From Rudaea cellulosilytica DSM 22992 (lineage in GTDB: Bacteria; Pseudomonadota; Gammaproteobacteria; Xanthomonadales; Rhodanobacteraceae), in assembly GCF_000378125.1 (NCBI RefSeq), contig NZ_KB899243.1, forward strand, positions 62,001-126,000: a DNA stretch of 64,000 nt, read 5' to 3'. The position numbers and the translations under genes are program-made. The notes beneath the pieces were generated by a model, which was not told the origin of the DNA, did not search any database, and saw nothing but the letters and a program-made list of their open reading frames with translations. Below are positions 1-9,312 of this stretch, one piece after another (the stretch's first letter is position 1; every line of letters begins with the position of its first letter).

Positions 1-599
1 CTCCAACCCTTCTGCGGCGCGCTGATCAGCACGTCGACGCCGGTCGCCTGCATGTCGACCCAGACCGCGCCCGAGGCGATGCAATCGAGCACGAACAGGG
101 CGCCGACCTCGCGCGCGGCAGCGGACACGGTACGCAGGTAGTCGTCGGGCAGGAGGATGCCGCTGGCGGTTTCCACATGCGGCGCGAATACGAGCCTGGG
201 TTTTTCCGCGCGTATCGTGGCGGCGACCTCGTCCGCGGGGCACGGCGCCCATGGCGCCTGCGCGGCGTCGGTCAGCTGGCGTGCCTTGCACACGATCGCG
301 CCGGCGCCGAAACCGCCGGCATCGAAGATCTGGCTCCAGCGGTAGCTGAACCAGCCGTTGCGCACAATCAGCACTTTTTCGCGATTGCCGAACTGGCGCG
401 CAACCGCCTCCATGCCGAAGCTGCCGCTCCCGGGCACGATGACCGCGTTGTGCGCGGCGTAGACCGACTTGAGCATGCCGAGGATGTCCTGCATCGCACC
501 GACGAAACGCTTGGACATGTGGTTGAGCGCGCGATCGGTATAGACGACCGAAAATTCGAGCAGGCCGTCGGGATCGACATCGGGAAGCAGGCCGGGCAT
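1..599 (-). CDS. Class V aminotransferase (alanine-glyoxylate type), 5' part only
   Basis: The first 199 residues of a PLP-dependent fold-type I aminotransferase; the rest lies beyond the window edge. The N-terminal part carries the family pattern of a Gly/Ser-rich loop (VPGSGSFGMEA), then the PLP-binding aspartate region (LFVLDCIASG) and the Schiff-base lysine in SAPQKGW (about K197). These enzymes transfer an amino group from alanine, serine or aspartate to glyoxylate or pyruvate in the cytoplasm; the substrate cannot be read from this piece. The start is the ATG read from 599 on the minus strand. It is codirectional with the LacI gene upstream (56 bp gap) but has no obvious link to the sugar locus. 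Confidence 0.85.
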   Translation of the reverse strand, partial: MPGLLPDVDPDGLLEFSVVYTDRALNHMSKRFVGAMQDILGMLKSVYAAHNAVIVPGSGSFGMEAVARQFGNREKVLIVRNGWFSYRWSQIFDAGGFGAGAIVCKARQLTDAAQAPWAPCPADEVAATIRAEKPRLVFAPHVETASGILLPDDYLRTVSAAAREVGALFVLDCIASGAVWVDMQATGVDVLISAPQKGW

Positions 600-655
600 G
601 AGACCTCCGTGGTTGCAAGGGGCGTGCAGATTCTGTTGTACAGATTCTCCGCCAG

Positions 656-1672
656 TCACGTCGTGCGTACGACGAGCCGGCTCGGCAACGTTTCCGACGT
701 GACTTTCTCGCCACGGAACAACGCCAGCGCCTTGCGCGCAAGCAGCACGCCACCTTCGTGCCAATTCTGGTGCACCGAGGTCAGCGGCGGGATGAAGGCG
801 GCGCCGAGCGGCGTGTCGTCGTAGCCGATCACGGTCACGTCCTCGGGCACGCGCAGTCCGGCTTCGATCAGCGCGCGCACGGCACCCATCGCGAGCAGGT
901 CGTTGATCGCGAACACGGCGTCGAAGCGCGTCTTTTTGCGCAGCAACCCGGCTACGGCCTCGAATCCCGACTCGGCCGTGAACGCCTTGTGGTCGATGAT
1001 GATCGGCGCAATGCCGTGCGTCTTCAGGTGCTTGACGAACCCGGCGTGGCGTTCGGCCATCTCGGCGTGATCGGTGTCGCCGAGAAACACCGGATGATGG
1101 CGGCCGAGCGCGACGAAACGTTCGGCGGCACTCGCTCCGCCCTGACGGTTGTCGCTGCCGACGACGACGTGTGCCTCGTCCGCGCCCGGCGCGCCCCACA
1201 CCACCATCGGCAGGCGCAGGCGGTCGAACAGATGTACCGCCTGCTGCCTGGCGCCCTGGCCGAGCAGGATCACCGCATCGGCCGCCTGCACGGCCGGCGC
1301 AAGCGCACCGGGGCGCGTGGTCAGCAGCACGCTGTAGTTTGCCGTGGCGAGTTCCTGGGCGATGCCGCCAAGCAGTTCGAGCGGATACGGATCGGACATC
1401 GGCCGGTTGACGCTCGGCTTCATCTCGACGATGACCGCGATCGTGTGGCTCTGGCGCAAGCGCAGGTTGCGCGCGCTGACGTTGAGCTTGTAGCCGTGCT
1501 CGGCGGCGAGCGCGCGCACCTTGTCGCGCGTGCCCGCGGCGACGATGCCGTTTTCGCTGAGCGCGCGCGAGACGGTGATTTTCGATACCCCGGCCAGCCG
1601 GGCGAGATCGGCCATCGTCAACGCGCCCTCGGGCGCGGCGGCAGCCTTGTCGTTGCGTCGGGATTTGGGCAT
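656..1672 (-). CDS. LacI-family transcriptional regulator of the carbohydrate locus
   Basis: A 338-residue repressor-type regulator. The N-terminal helix-turn-helix (TMADLARLAGVSKITVSRAL, about residues 18-37) and hinge are typical of LacI/GalR. The remainder is the periplasmic-binding-protein-like sugar-sensing domain, ending in the usual IGYDDTPLGAAFIPPLTSV segment. The open frame extends 47 codons further upstream, but the ATG at 1672 sits just ahead of the HTH and the extra stretch is not protein-like, so I chose it. It is transcribed away from the GH65-phosphoglucomutase gene with about 225 bp between the starts, where two palindromes occur. Family and position suggest it senses a sugar and controls the locus to its right; the effector is unknown. 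Confidence 0.9.
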   Translation of the reverse strand: MPKSRRNDKAAAAPEGALTMADLARLAGVSKITVSRALSENGIVAAGTRDKVRALAAEHGYKLNVSARNLRLRQSHTIAVIVEMKPSVNRPMSDPYPLELLGGIAQELATANYSVLLTTRPGALAPAVQAADAVILLGQGARQQAVHLFDRLRLPMVVWGAPGADEAHVVVGSDNRQGGASAAERFVALGRHHPVFLGDTDHAEMAERHAGFVKHLKTHGIAPIIIDHKAFTAESGFEAVAGLLRKKTRFDAVFAINDLLAMGAVRALIEAGLRVPEDVTVIGYDDTPLGAAFIPPLTSVHQNWHEGGVLLARKALALFRGEKVTSETLPSRLVVRTT

Positions 1673-1788
1673 GCGGTGAATCGGGCCGTGCGGTCGGCAT
1701 TGCCGAGTCCGGGCTTCTAGTGTCGCGTTTCGTCGCTGCGCCGTCCATTGCGTGACCGCCGTCGATATGTGCATTCGCAGCAACTGGT

Positions 1789-1822
1789 ATCGGTATCTTG
1801 ATATCGATAACATTCGATGTTA
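1789..1822. promoter_or_regulatory. Two adjacent palindromes, candidate LacI-type operators
   Basis: In the divergent gap between the LacI gene and the GH65 fusion lie ATCGGTATCTTGATATCGAT (1789-1808, imperfect dyad with 8 of 9 arm pairs) and TAACATTCGATGTTA (1808-1822, perfect 6-bp arms around TCG). A shorter dyad, AACATCGTGTT, lies before the TonB receptor at 5036-5046. Position and symmetry fit operators for the neighbouring LacI regulator, but no binding is shown and the two motifs differ. Confidence 0.4.
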
Positions 1823-1896
1823 GCGTGCGCCCCGAGTAGCCGTCCGGTGACAGACGCGCAGCAGCGCGCGGGCCGGGCGACACCGAGGGAGATCGG

Positions 1897-4800
1897 ATGC
1901 CATTGCACCAGTCCGCTGCGCATTTGCCTGCGCGCCCGGCCACGGAAACAGCCGCCGGTGATGCCTTGCCCGCCACGGGTGCGCTGCGCATCGTGCAAAC
2001 GCAATGGCTGCCGGCACAGGCCGCGCGCGACGAAACCCTGTTCGCGCTCGCCGACGGTGCGCTCGGCGTGCGCGGTGGCCTCGAGGAATCGGCCAGCGCG
2101 ACGCAAGGCAGCTTCCTTGCCGGCGTCTGGGAACGCAGCGCGATCCACTATCACGAGCGCCACCACGGCTTCGCGCGCACGACCGACACGCGCGTGCCGG
2201 TGGCCGATGCGACCGCGATCCGCATTCTTGTCGACGACGTGGCCGCCGATCCCGCGCATGGCGAAGTACTCGCATTCGAGCGCACGCTCGACCTGCGCGC
2301 CGGCATGTTGTCGCGCAGCATCGCATTCCGCAGCAAGAACGGCGCGACATTCGAGGTGAAGGCACAACGCATCGTGCCGTTCGCGCATCCGGGCCTGCTC
2401 TGCATCCGTTGGACACTGCGCTCGCTCGACTACACGGGTCCGGTCACGCTCGAATCGGCCATCGTCGGCAATGTCGCCGCCGCGGCACAAGGCGACGATC
2501 CGCGTTTCGGCACCGGCGCCGGCCTCGCCATGCAGATCGCCGATGCAGCGGCCGATGCGCACGAGGCGCGCCTCGCCCAGCACACGCGCGCCAGCGCGAT
2601 CGGTGTCGTCTGCGTGCAACGCCAGCGCGTCGCCGGCGCCGCGTTCGCCGACGCCGCAGCCGATGCCGGCAGCGCCCGCCAGCGCTACGCCACGCAACTC
2701 GCAGCGGGCACCGAGATCACGATCGAGAAATATGTCGCCTACGCGTGGACCCAGCCCGGCGGCGCTGAAACCGATGCGGCATTGTATAAATCCGCACAAA
2801 GCAGGCTCGACGCAGCGATGGCACAGGGCTTCGATGCGCTCGCACGCGCGCAGGCGGCCGACTTTGCCGCATTTTGGAACGACGCGGACATCGCGATCGA
2901 TTCCGCCGCCGGCAACGGCGACGCGCAAGCGCTCGCCTTCAATCTGTTTCACCTGTTCCAGTCGGCGAACCGCGACGGCCACGGCGGCATTGCGGCCAAA
3001 GGCCTGACCGGCGAAGGCTACGAAGGCCACGTATTCTGGGACTCGGAAACCTTTGTCCTGCCGGTACTCGCGTTCACCGCGCCGCAACTGGTGAAGCCGA
3101 GCCTGGTCTGGCGCTATCGCACACTCGAACGCGCGCGCATGCACGCGCGCGAAATGGGCCAGGCGCGCGGCGCGCTGTATCCGTGGCGCACGATCGCCGG
3201 CGACGAGTGTTCGGGACACTATCCTTCGGGTTCGGCGCAATACCATATCAACGCGGCGATCGCTTTCGCCATGCGCCTTTACCTAGAGGCCACGGACGAC
3301 AAAGCATTCCTTGTCGAAATGGGTGCGGAAGTCCTGATCGAAACCGCGCGCATCTGGCTCGAGATCGGCTTCTTCAACCCGCGCCGTGACGGCGCGTTCT
3401 GCATCTGCGCGGTGACTGGTCCGGACGAATACACCGCGCTCGTCGACAACAATTACTACACCAATCGCATGGCGCAGGAACACCTGCGCTTCACCGTCGC
3501 CGTCGTGCGCGAGCTCGCCGCCGAAGCGCCGGATGCCCATGCAGCGCTCGCGCGCAAGCTCAGGCTCGGCGAATCCGAAGTCGACGCATGGTCGCGCGCC
3601 GCCGAGGCGATGTATCTGCCCTACGACGAAAAACTCGGCATCGTCGCCCAGGACGACACCTTCCTCGACAAGCCGCGCTGGGACATCGCCGGCACGCCTG
3701 CGGAAAAATTTCCGCTGCTGATGCATAACCACCCATTGAACTTGTACCGCTATCAGGTGTGCAAGCAAGCGGATGCGCTGCTCGCGTTCGTCCTCACCGA
3801 TTCCGCGCACGTCGATGCGGCGGTCAAGCGGCGCAGCTTCGACTATTACGAAGCGATCACGGTGCACGACTCGACCCTGTCGCCGTCGACGTTCGGCATT
3901 CTCGCTGCGGAGTTGGGCAACGCGGACAAGGCACAGGAATACTTTCACGAGAACCTGCGCATCGACCTCGACGATCTGCATGGCAACACCAGCCATGGCG
4001 CGCACATGGCGGCGATGGCCGGAAGCTGGCTCGGCCTGGCATGGGGCTTCGGCGGCCTGCGCGTGCGCGAAGGCATGCTGCATTTCGATCCGATCCTGCC
4101 TCCCGGCTGGCGTGGCTATCGTTTCGGCCTGGTCTGGCAGGGGCGCAAACTCAAGGTGGCCGTCGATGCGAACGGGGTAACTTACACGTTGGCCACGGGC
4201 GCATCGCTCGACATCGTCCACGGCGGCGAGCGCGCCAACATCGCGACCGGCAACGCGCAAACACTCGCACTCGGGCGCAGCGGTCGCGCGAATGCCGATT
4301 CCGCCGTTGCCCGCTCATTCCAGGCCTTGATCTTCGACCTCGATGGCGTGCTCGCCGATACCGCGCACCTGCACCACGCCGCGTGGAAACGCCTCGCCGG
4401 CGAACTCGGCCTGCCCTGGAACGAGGCGATCGGCGAGAAACTCAAGGGCGTCGACCGTATGGCCTCGCTCGAGATCGTGCTCGGCGATGCGGCGAAAAAG
4501 TATACGGATGCGCAGAAGCGCGAACTGGCCGATCGCAAGAACGGCTACTACCGCGCCGCGATCGCGACGTTCTCCGCGAACGACTTGCTGCCCGGCGCGC
4601 TCGCCGCGCTGAAGGCCGCGCGCGCCGCAGGACTGAAAATCGCGCTGGCCTCCGCAAGCCGCAGCGCGGGAGAGCTCGTCGAGCGCATGGGCGTGGCCGA
4701 CCTGTTCGACCACGTTGTCGACTCGGCCACGATCGCGCGCGCCAAGCCCGATCCGGAAATCTTCGTACGCGCCGCGCAGGCGCTCGGCGTCGCCCCGGCG

Positions 4801-4989
4801 GACTGCCTCGGCATCGAGGATGCGCAGGCCGGCGTGGCCGCGATCAAGGCCGCCGGCATGGCCGCCCTGGGCATCGGCGACGCGCGCGTGCTGCACGAGG
4901 CCGACGCGGTGTTGCCCGACCTCACTCAATTCGATCTGGCGAAATTCGTTAGCAAAAAAAACAGGGAAGACCGAGCTGCAAAGACCTGA
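1897..4989 (+). CDS. GH65 disaccharide phosphorylase fused to beta-phosphoglucomutase
   Basis: A 1030-residue cytoplasmic fusion with no signal peptide. Residues about 25-790 are a GH65 enzyme: N-terminal beta-sandwich, (alpha/alpha)6 catalytic barrel with the FWDSETF motif, the general-acid glutamate in TGPDEYT (E511), and the C-terminal HGNTSHGAHMAAMAGSW phosphate-loop-like region. Residues about 808-1030 are a HAD-family beta-phosphoglucomutase with the nucleophile motif FDLDG (D814, D816) and the LKGVDRMASL cap motif. GH65 phosphorylases split maltose, trehalose, kojibiose or nigerose with phosphate to beta-glucose 1-phosphate and a sugar; beta-PGM then makes glucose 6-phosphate. The fusion therefore channels the product. 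Which disaccharide is used cannot be read here. A GAGGGAGAT ribosome site precedes the ATG. First gene of the locus, followed 79 bp later by the TonB receptor. Confidence 0.93.
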   Translation: MPLHQSAAHLPARPATETAAGDALPATGALRIVQTQWLPAQAARDETLFALADGALGVRGGLEESASATQGSFLAGVWERSAIHYHERHHGFARTTDTRVPVADATAIRILVDDVAADPAHGEVLAFERTLDLRAGMLSRSIAFRSKNGATFEVKAQRIVPFAHPGLLCIRWTLRSLDYTGPVTLESAIVGNVAAAAQGDDPRFGTGAGLAMQIADAAADAHEARLAQHTRASAIGVVCVQRQRVAGAAFADAAADAGSARQRYATQLAAGTEITIEKYVAYAWTQPGGAETDAALYKSAQSRLDAAMAQGFDALARAQAADFAAFWNDADIAIDSAAGNGDAQALAFNLFHLFQSANRDGHGGIAAKGLTGEGYEGHVFWDSETFVLPVLAFTAPQLVKPSLVWRYRTLERARMHAREMGQARGALYPWRTIAGDECSGHYPSGSAQYHINAAIAFAMRLYLEATDDKAFLVEMGAEVLIETARIWLEIGFFNPRRDGAFCICAVTGPDEYTALVDNNYYTNRMAQEHLRFTVAVVRELAAEAPDAHAALARKLRLGESEVDAWSRAAEAMYLPYDEKLGIVAQDDTFLDKPRWDIAGTPAEKFPLLMHNHPLNLYRYQVCKQADALLAFVLTDSAHVDAAVKRRSFDYYEAITVHDSTLSPSTFGILAAELGNADKAQEYFHENLRIDLDDLHGNTSHGAHMAAMAGSWLGLAWGFGGLRVREGMLHFDPILPPGWRGYRFGLVWQGRKLKVAVDANGVTYTLATGASLDIVHGGERANIATGNAQTLALGRSGRANADSAVARSFQALIFDLDGVLADTAHLHHAAWKRLAGELGLPWNEAIGEKLKGVDRMASLEIVLGDAAKKYTDAQKRELADRKNGYYRAAIATFSANDLLPGALAALKAARAAGLKIALASASRSAGELVERMGVADLFDHVVDSATIARAKPDPEIFVRAAQALGVAPADCLGIEDAQAGVAAIKAAGMAALGIGDARVLHEADAVLPDLTQFDLAKFVSKKNREDRAAKT

Positions 4990-5068
4990 CCGCCGCAGAC
5001 CCGCAACGCAGAATTCGCGGGCTGAGGGTAACAACAACATCGTGTTCATACTTCGGAGGGAGAATCCC

Positions 5069-7726
5069 ATGAAACAGATCCACAACCGTCATCCAAAAAC
5101 ACCGCGGCAGAATATGATTCGCCTGGCCCTGACCACGGCAATCCTCGCCGCGCTCAGCCCCATGGTGATGGCCGCGGACGCGGCACCCGCACCGACCGCA
5201 GACCCGCAGGCGGCCCCCGCTCCAGCGCCGGGCGATCAGAACAAGGGCAATGCGGCGGCGAAATCCGACACCCAATCGCTCGAAGGCATCGTCGTCACCG
5301 GTACCGCCACTGCGGGCGGCGTGAAGAAACTCGACGCAAGCTATTCCATCACCGCGGCCAACGCCGAACAGATCAAACAGGCCAATCCGAAGAGCACGGC
5401 CGATATCCTCAAAATCTCGCCGGGTCTGTGGCCGGAATCTTCCGGTGGCCAGACCGGCGCCAACATCGAGATCGCCGGCTTCCCGGGCGGCGGCGACGCG
5501 CCGTTCTTCACGATGATGGTACAGGGCACCCCGCTGTACGGCATGTCCTCGCTGTCGTTCATGGATTCGAGTTCGTTCGTGCGCCTCGACGACACCGTGG
5601 AGCGCGTGGAAATCATCCAGACCGGCCCCGGCGTGTTGTACGGTGCCGGCCAGATGGGCGCGACCGCCAATTTCCTGCTCAAGCAAGGCACCTCGGAACC
5701 GTCCGGCTCGATCGCCGTAACCTACGGCAACGAAGGCATGTATCGCGTCGACGGATTCTTCGGCGGCAAACTCGCCGATGGCTGGTACGGCAGCATCGGC
5801 GGCTTCTGGCGCCAGTCGGATGGCGTGCGCAGCCCGCAGTTCAAGTCGGACGATGGTTACCAGCTGACCGGCACATTGACGCATGACCTCGACAACGGCT
5901 CGATCATGCTCTGGGCACGCACCCTGCAGGACAAGAACCAGTTCATGGTGCCGACGCCGTTGATCGAGGACGCGCACGGCAATTTCTCGACATATCCGGG
6001 CTTCAACGCGCTGACCGACACTTACGGCAGCAAGGCCATTCAGAACGTCACCCTGGTCAATCCCGCCGGCGGCACCGAGCAGGCCAACCTCGCCAACGGC
6101 CGCGGCGGTAACCTGAACTTCTTCGGCGGCAACTACGACGCCGAATTCGGCGGCTGGACCGTGTCCGACAAATTCGTCTGGAGCGGCGGCCAGCTCAACA
6201 CCAACGCGCTGTTCTCCGGCCCGAATCCGAAACCGCTTGGCTATTTCCTGTATGGCTGCAACTGGTCGGGCGGACAGGCTTCCGGATTCTGCAACTCCAG
6301 CAACCAGCCCATCGACAGCAACAACCTCGGCTATCCGCTGAGCCAGAACATCGCCTACAACGGCGCGTCGAGCCTCAACCAGAGCGTGATCCAGCAAGGC
6401 TGGTGGTTCATCCAGAAAGACCTGCGCAACCTCAACAACGACTTCCGCATCAGCAAGGAGATTTTCGACGGCAACACGCTGACCGCGGGCGTCTATCTCG
6501 CCCACTACACTGATGATGACAACTGGTCGCTCGGCAATCCGATGCTGATGACCAACACGCCCAACGCCACGCCGATCACGCTGAGCTATGCCCAGGGCGG
6601 CAACACTTACTACGTCACCAATCCGCAGGGCATCCTGAGCTACGGCCAGGGCTTCAACATCATCGAGCACGGCGTCGGCAACAACAAGGCGTTCTACCTC
6701 GCCGATTCTTGGCGGCTTTGGGACAAGTGGCTGTTCGACATCGGCGGTCGCGTCGAGAACATCAGCGTCAACCAGCGCACTTGCAACCAGAAGAACGTCG
6801 ATCTCGACAACAATCCCTATACGCTGTACGACAACAAGGCGCAGATCTGCGACGGCACCTACACGACGTTGCACTACGACAAGACCCATCCGGCATTCAC
6901 TGCGGGCCTCAACTATGAGATCGCCGACAACATGTCCGCGTATCTGCGCGTGTCGAGCGGCGGACACTTCAACGATTTCGACAACGGCATCCGCGGCACG
7001 GGCGGCAACTTCGCACCGATGCAGAAGATCCGCAACTTCGAGTATGGCTTCAAGTGGCAGACCGATTGGGTCTATGCCGATTTGTCCGCTTACCATCGTC
7101 AATTCAGCGGTCTGACCAACAGCCTGACCAACGGGGCCTCGAACCCGCTCGACTGTGACGGCGTCCCGACCGCAACGAGCGGAAAGGCGCAGTGCCAGTA
7201 CATCTACGGCGCGGATACGAAAGGCTTCAACGGTCACGTCGTCCTGACCCCGGTCGAGAACTTCAAGATCGACGCCCTCGTCGCGCTCATGTACGGCCAC
7301 TATTCGCACGCCGCGACGACGCAGGCCTATATCGACGTCAATGGCGATACCAAGTACGTCGACATCAACGGTGCGCCGCTGCAGCGCCAGCCGATGCAGC
7401 GTTACATGGTCACGCCGAGTTACAACTTCGTGTTCGACTGGGGCAACATCATGCCCTTCGTCACCTACTCGTATAACGGCCAACGTTACGAAGACACGAC
7501 CGGATTGGCGCCGCTCGGCAAGTACCACACCTGGGACTTCGGCGTCGTCGCCAACTACGGCAAGAACTGGCAGTTCCGCGTGCAGGGCACGAACCTGACC
7601 AACGAGATCGGCCTGACCGAAGGCAACGCGCGTGTCGCCGGCGTGCCGACCGGCCCGGGCGGTGTGCTGCTGGCGCGGTCGATCGAAGGCCGTGAGATCA
7701 ACTTCCAGGCGAAGTACCAGTTCTGA
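5069..7726 (+). CDS. TonB-dependent outer-membrane receptor of the sugar locus
   Basis: An 885-residue outer-membrane active-transport channel. A signal peptide (MIRLALTTAILAALSPMVMA, about residues 16-35) is followed by a Pro/Ala-rich linker and the plug domain (GIVVTGTATAGG, then the VERVEIIQTGPGVLYGAGQ plug motif). A long beta-barrel rich in alternating aromatic strands ends in phenylalanine (FQAKYQF). The frame is open another 118 codons upstream, but the ATG at 5069 has a strong GGAGGGAGA site and begins the signal peptide. It sits between the GH65 fusion and the sulfatase, so the likely cargo is the oligosaccharide degraded by this locus; the specific ligand is unknown. A terminator follows. 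Confidence 0.93.
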   Translation: MKQIHNRHPKTPRQNMIRLALTTAILAALSPMVMAADAAPAPTADPQAAPAPAPGDQNKGNAAAKSDTQSLEGIVVTGTATAGGVKKLDASYSITAANAEQIKQANPKSTADILKISPGLWPESSGGQTGANIEIAGFPGGGDAPFFTMMVQGTPLYGMSSLSFMDSSSFVRLDDTVERVEIIQTGPGVLYGAGQMGATANFLLKQGTSEPSGSIAVTYGNEGMYRVDGFFGGKLADGWYGSIGGFWRQSDGVRSPQFKSDDGYQLTGTLTHDLDNGSIMLWARTLQDKNQFMVPTPLIEDAHGNFSTYPGFNALTDTYGSKAIQNVTLVNPAGGTEQANLANGRGGNLNFFGGNYDAEFGGWTVSDKFVWSGGQLNTNALFSGPNPKPLGYFLYGCNWSGGQASGFCNSSNQPIDSNNLGYPLSQNIAYNGASSLNQSVIQQGWWFIQKDLRNLNNDFRISKEIFDGNTLTAGVYLAHYTDDDNWSLGNPMLMTNTPNATPITLSYAQGGNTYYVTNPQGILSYGQGFNIIEHGVGNNKAFYLADSWRLWDKWLFDIGGRVENISVNQRTCNQKNVDLDNNPYTLYDNKAQICDGTYTTLHYDKTHPAFTAGLNYEIADNMSAYLRVSSGGHFNDFDNGIRGTGGNFAPMQKIRNFEYGFKWQTDWVYADLSAYHRQFSGLTNSLTNGASNPLDCDGVPTATSGKAQCQYIYGADTKGFNGHVVLTPVENFKIDALVALMYGHYSHAATTQAYIDVNGDTKYVDINGAPLQRQPMQRYMVTPSYNFVFDWGNIMPFVTYSYNGQRYEDTTGLAPLGKYHTWDFGVVANYGKNWQFRVQGTNLTNEIGLTEGNARVAGVPTGPGGVLLARSIEGREINFQAKYQF

Positions 7727-7758
7727 TCTCGTCACGTTTCGTTTGTCCTCTCAGACAA

Positions 7759-7805
7759 GCGGTCCGGATCGATCCTCCAACGCGATTCGGGCCGCCCTTT
7801 TTTTT
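7759..7805 (+). terminator. Rho-independent terminator after the TonB receptor
   Basis: A 13-bp stem with two G-T pairs (arms GCGGTCCGGATCG and CGATTCGGGCCGC, 11-nt loop) is followed by eight T residues. It lies 33 bp beyond the receptor stop codon and before the sulfatase start, so the GH65 fusion/receptor unit and the sulfatase/MFS unit may be separate transcripts. Confidence 0.8.
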
Positions 7806-7833
7806 GGACAATCGACTGCATGAACCAGCGTAC

Positions 7834-9288
7834 ATGAAGATCAACCGCCGCGACTTCCTCGGCGTGGGCGTTGCTGCGGCTGTCGCTTCGAGTTTGTCCG
7901 CATCGACCTCCGCGAAAACGTCCGCGAAACCCAGACGCAATGTTTTACTGATCGTCGCCGACGACCATGGCTACGATCTGGGCTGCATCGGCGGCACCGT
8001 GCGTACACCCGCGCTCGACGCGCTCGCGCGTGAGGGCGTGCTGTTCACCGATGCGTATGCGTCGGTGTCGTCGTGCAGTTCGAGCCGCGCCACGTTGTAC
8101 ACGGGTCTGTACTCGCACACCAACGGCATGTACGGCCTCGCCCACGACGTGCACAATTTCTCGCTGCTCGACGACGTGAAGACGCTGCCATGGATGCTCA
8201 AGCAGGCCGGCTATGCGACTGCGCTGGTCGGCAAGCTGCACGTCAAGCCCGAAGCGCTGCTCGCCTACGATGCCTGGCTCGAACCGGAGCGCCCGCTCGT
8301 GCGCGACGTCGCCGCAATGGGCCATGCCGCCGGCAAGTGGATGCGTGCCCAGAACAAGCCGTTCATCCTCACCGTCGCCTACAGCGATCCGCACCGCGCG
8401 GGCGACGCGTCGAACTTCGGCAACACGCGCGACTGGCCCGAGGTGAAGCGCGAGCGCTACCAACCCTCCGACGTCGTCATTCCCTCGCACCTGCCCGACC
8501 TGCCTGGTGTGCGCGCCGACCTGGCCGAGTATTACGAAGCGGTCAGCCGCATGGACTCGGGCATCGCCATCCTGCTGCGCGAATTGAAGGAGTCGGGCTA
8601 CGAGGACGATACGCTCGTTATCTACTTGTCCGACAACGGTCGGCCGTTCCCCGGCGCGAAGGACAATCTCTACTACGAAGGCATTCACCTGCCGCTGATC
8701 GTGCGCGCGCCAGGCGCGTCGAAACGCGGCCTGCGCAACCGTGTCCGATTCAACAAAGCCATGGTGAGCTGGATCGACATCACGCCGACGATCCTCGATT
8801 GGACCGGCGTGGCCCCGCCGAAGGACTATCGCTACCTGCCACTTCCCGGCCGCTCGATCCTGCCGATACTCGGCGAGACCGATGCGAAAGGCTGGGACGA
8901 AGTATTCGCCACCCACAGTTTCCACGAGATCGACCAGTACTACCCGACGCGCAGCCTGCGCACGCGCAAGTACAGCTATTTCCTCAATCTCAAGCCCGAA
9001 CTCGAAGTTCCGATCGCGAGCGATGTTGCGTTGTCGCCGTCGTGGAAAGCGATCACGACGACGCCAGGCGCGAAACTCGGCAAGCGCACCCTCGAAACGT
9101 TCCACCACCGCCCTGCCGAGGAGTTGTACGATCTGAGCGCCGATCCGGACGAGGTGGTCAACCTCGCCGGCGACGAGAAATACGCCGCAGTGCTCGCTGA
9201 CCTGCGCCAGCAACTCGACAGCTGGCGCACAAAAACGCACGATCCGTGGCAGAAGGGTGTCACCGATCCGTTCGGGCGCGCACACTAA
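7834..9288 (+). CDS. Tat-exported sulfatase (formylglycine type)
   Basis: A 484-residue arylsulfatase-superfamily enzyme that hydrolyses sulfate esters, probably in the periplasm. The N-terminus carries a twin-arginine signal (NRRDFLGVGVAAAVASS). Then come the metal-binding start LIVADDHG and the formylglycine site C81-S-S-S-R85 followed by ATLYTG. The usual residue two after the cysteine is Pro or Ala; here it is Ser. Downstream, the VIYLSDNGRPFPG metal motif and the C-terminal LYDLSADPDEVVNLA are typical. The start at 7834 directly begins the signal; an earlier ATG at 7804 lies in the terminator. It forms a unit with the MFS gene (24 bp gap). Its presence suggests a sulfated substrate, but the sulfated glycan is unknown. 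It requires a formylglycine-generating enzyme encoded elsewhere. Confidence 0.9.
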   Translation: MKINRRDFLGVGVAAAVASSLSASTSAKTSAKPRRNVLLIVADDHGYDLGCIGGTVRTPALDALAREGVLFTDAYASVSSCSSSRATLYTGLYSHTNGMYGLAHDVHNFSLLDDVKTLPWMLKQAGYATALVGKLHVKPEALLAYDAWLEPERPLVRDVAAMGHAAGKWMRAQNKPFILTVAYSDPHRAGDASNFGNTRDWPEVKRERYQPSDVVIPSHLPDLPGVRADLAEYYEAVSRMDSGIAILLRELKESGYEDDTLVIYLSDNGRPFPGAKDNLYYEGIHLPLIVRAPGASKRGLRNRVRFNKAMVSWIDITPTILDWTGVAPPKDYRYLPLPGRSILPILGETDAKGWDEVFATHSFHEIDQYYPTRSLRTRKYSYFLNLKPELEVPIASDVALSPSWKAITTTPGAKLGKRTLETFHHRPAEELYDLSADPDEVVNLAGDEKYAAVLADLRQQLDSWRTKTHDPWQKGVTDPFGRAH

Positions 9289-9312
9289 AAAAACATAGAT
9301 TGGGGAGACTGA

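Noticed and set aside
1717-3246. 509-codon frame antisense to the GH65 fusion
   Set aside because: Shadow frame without recognisable domain, crossing the LacI promoter region.
4949-7735. 928-codon frame antisense to the TonB receptor
   Set aside because: High-GC shadow frame: the plus strand has a signal peptide, plug and barrel motifs; the antisense translation has no domain.
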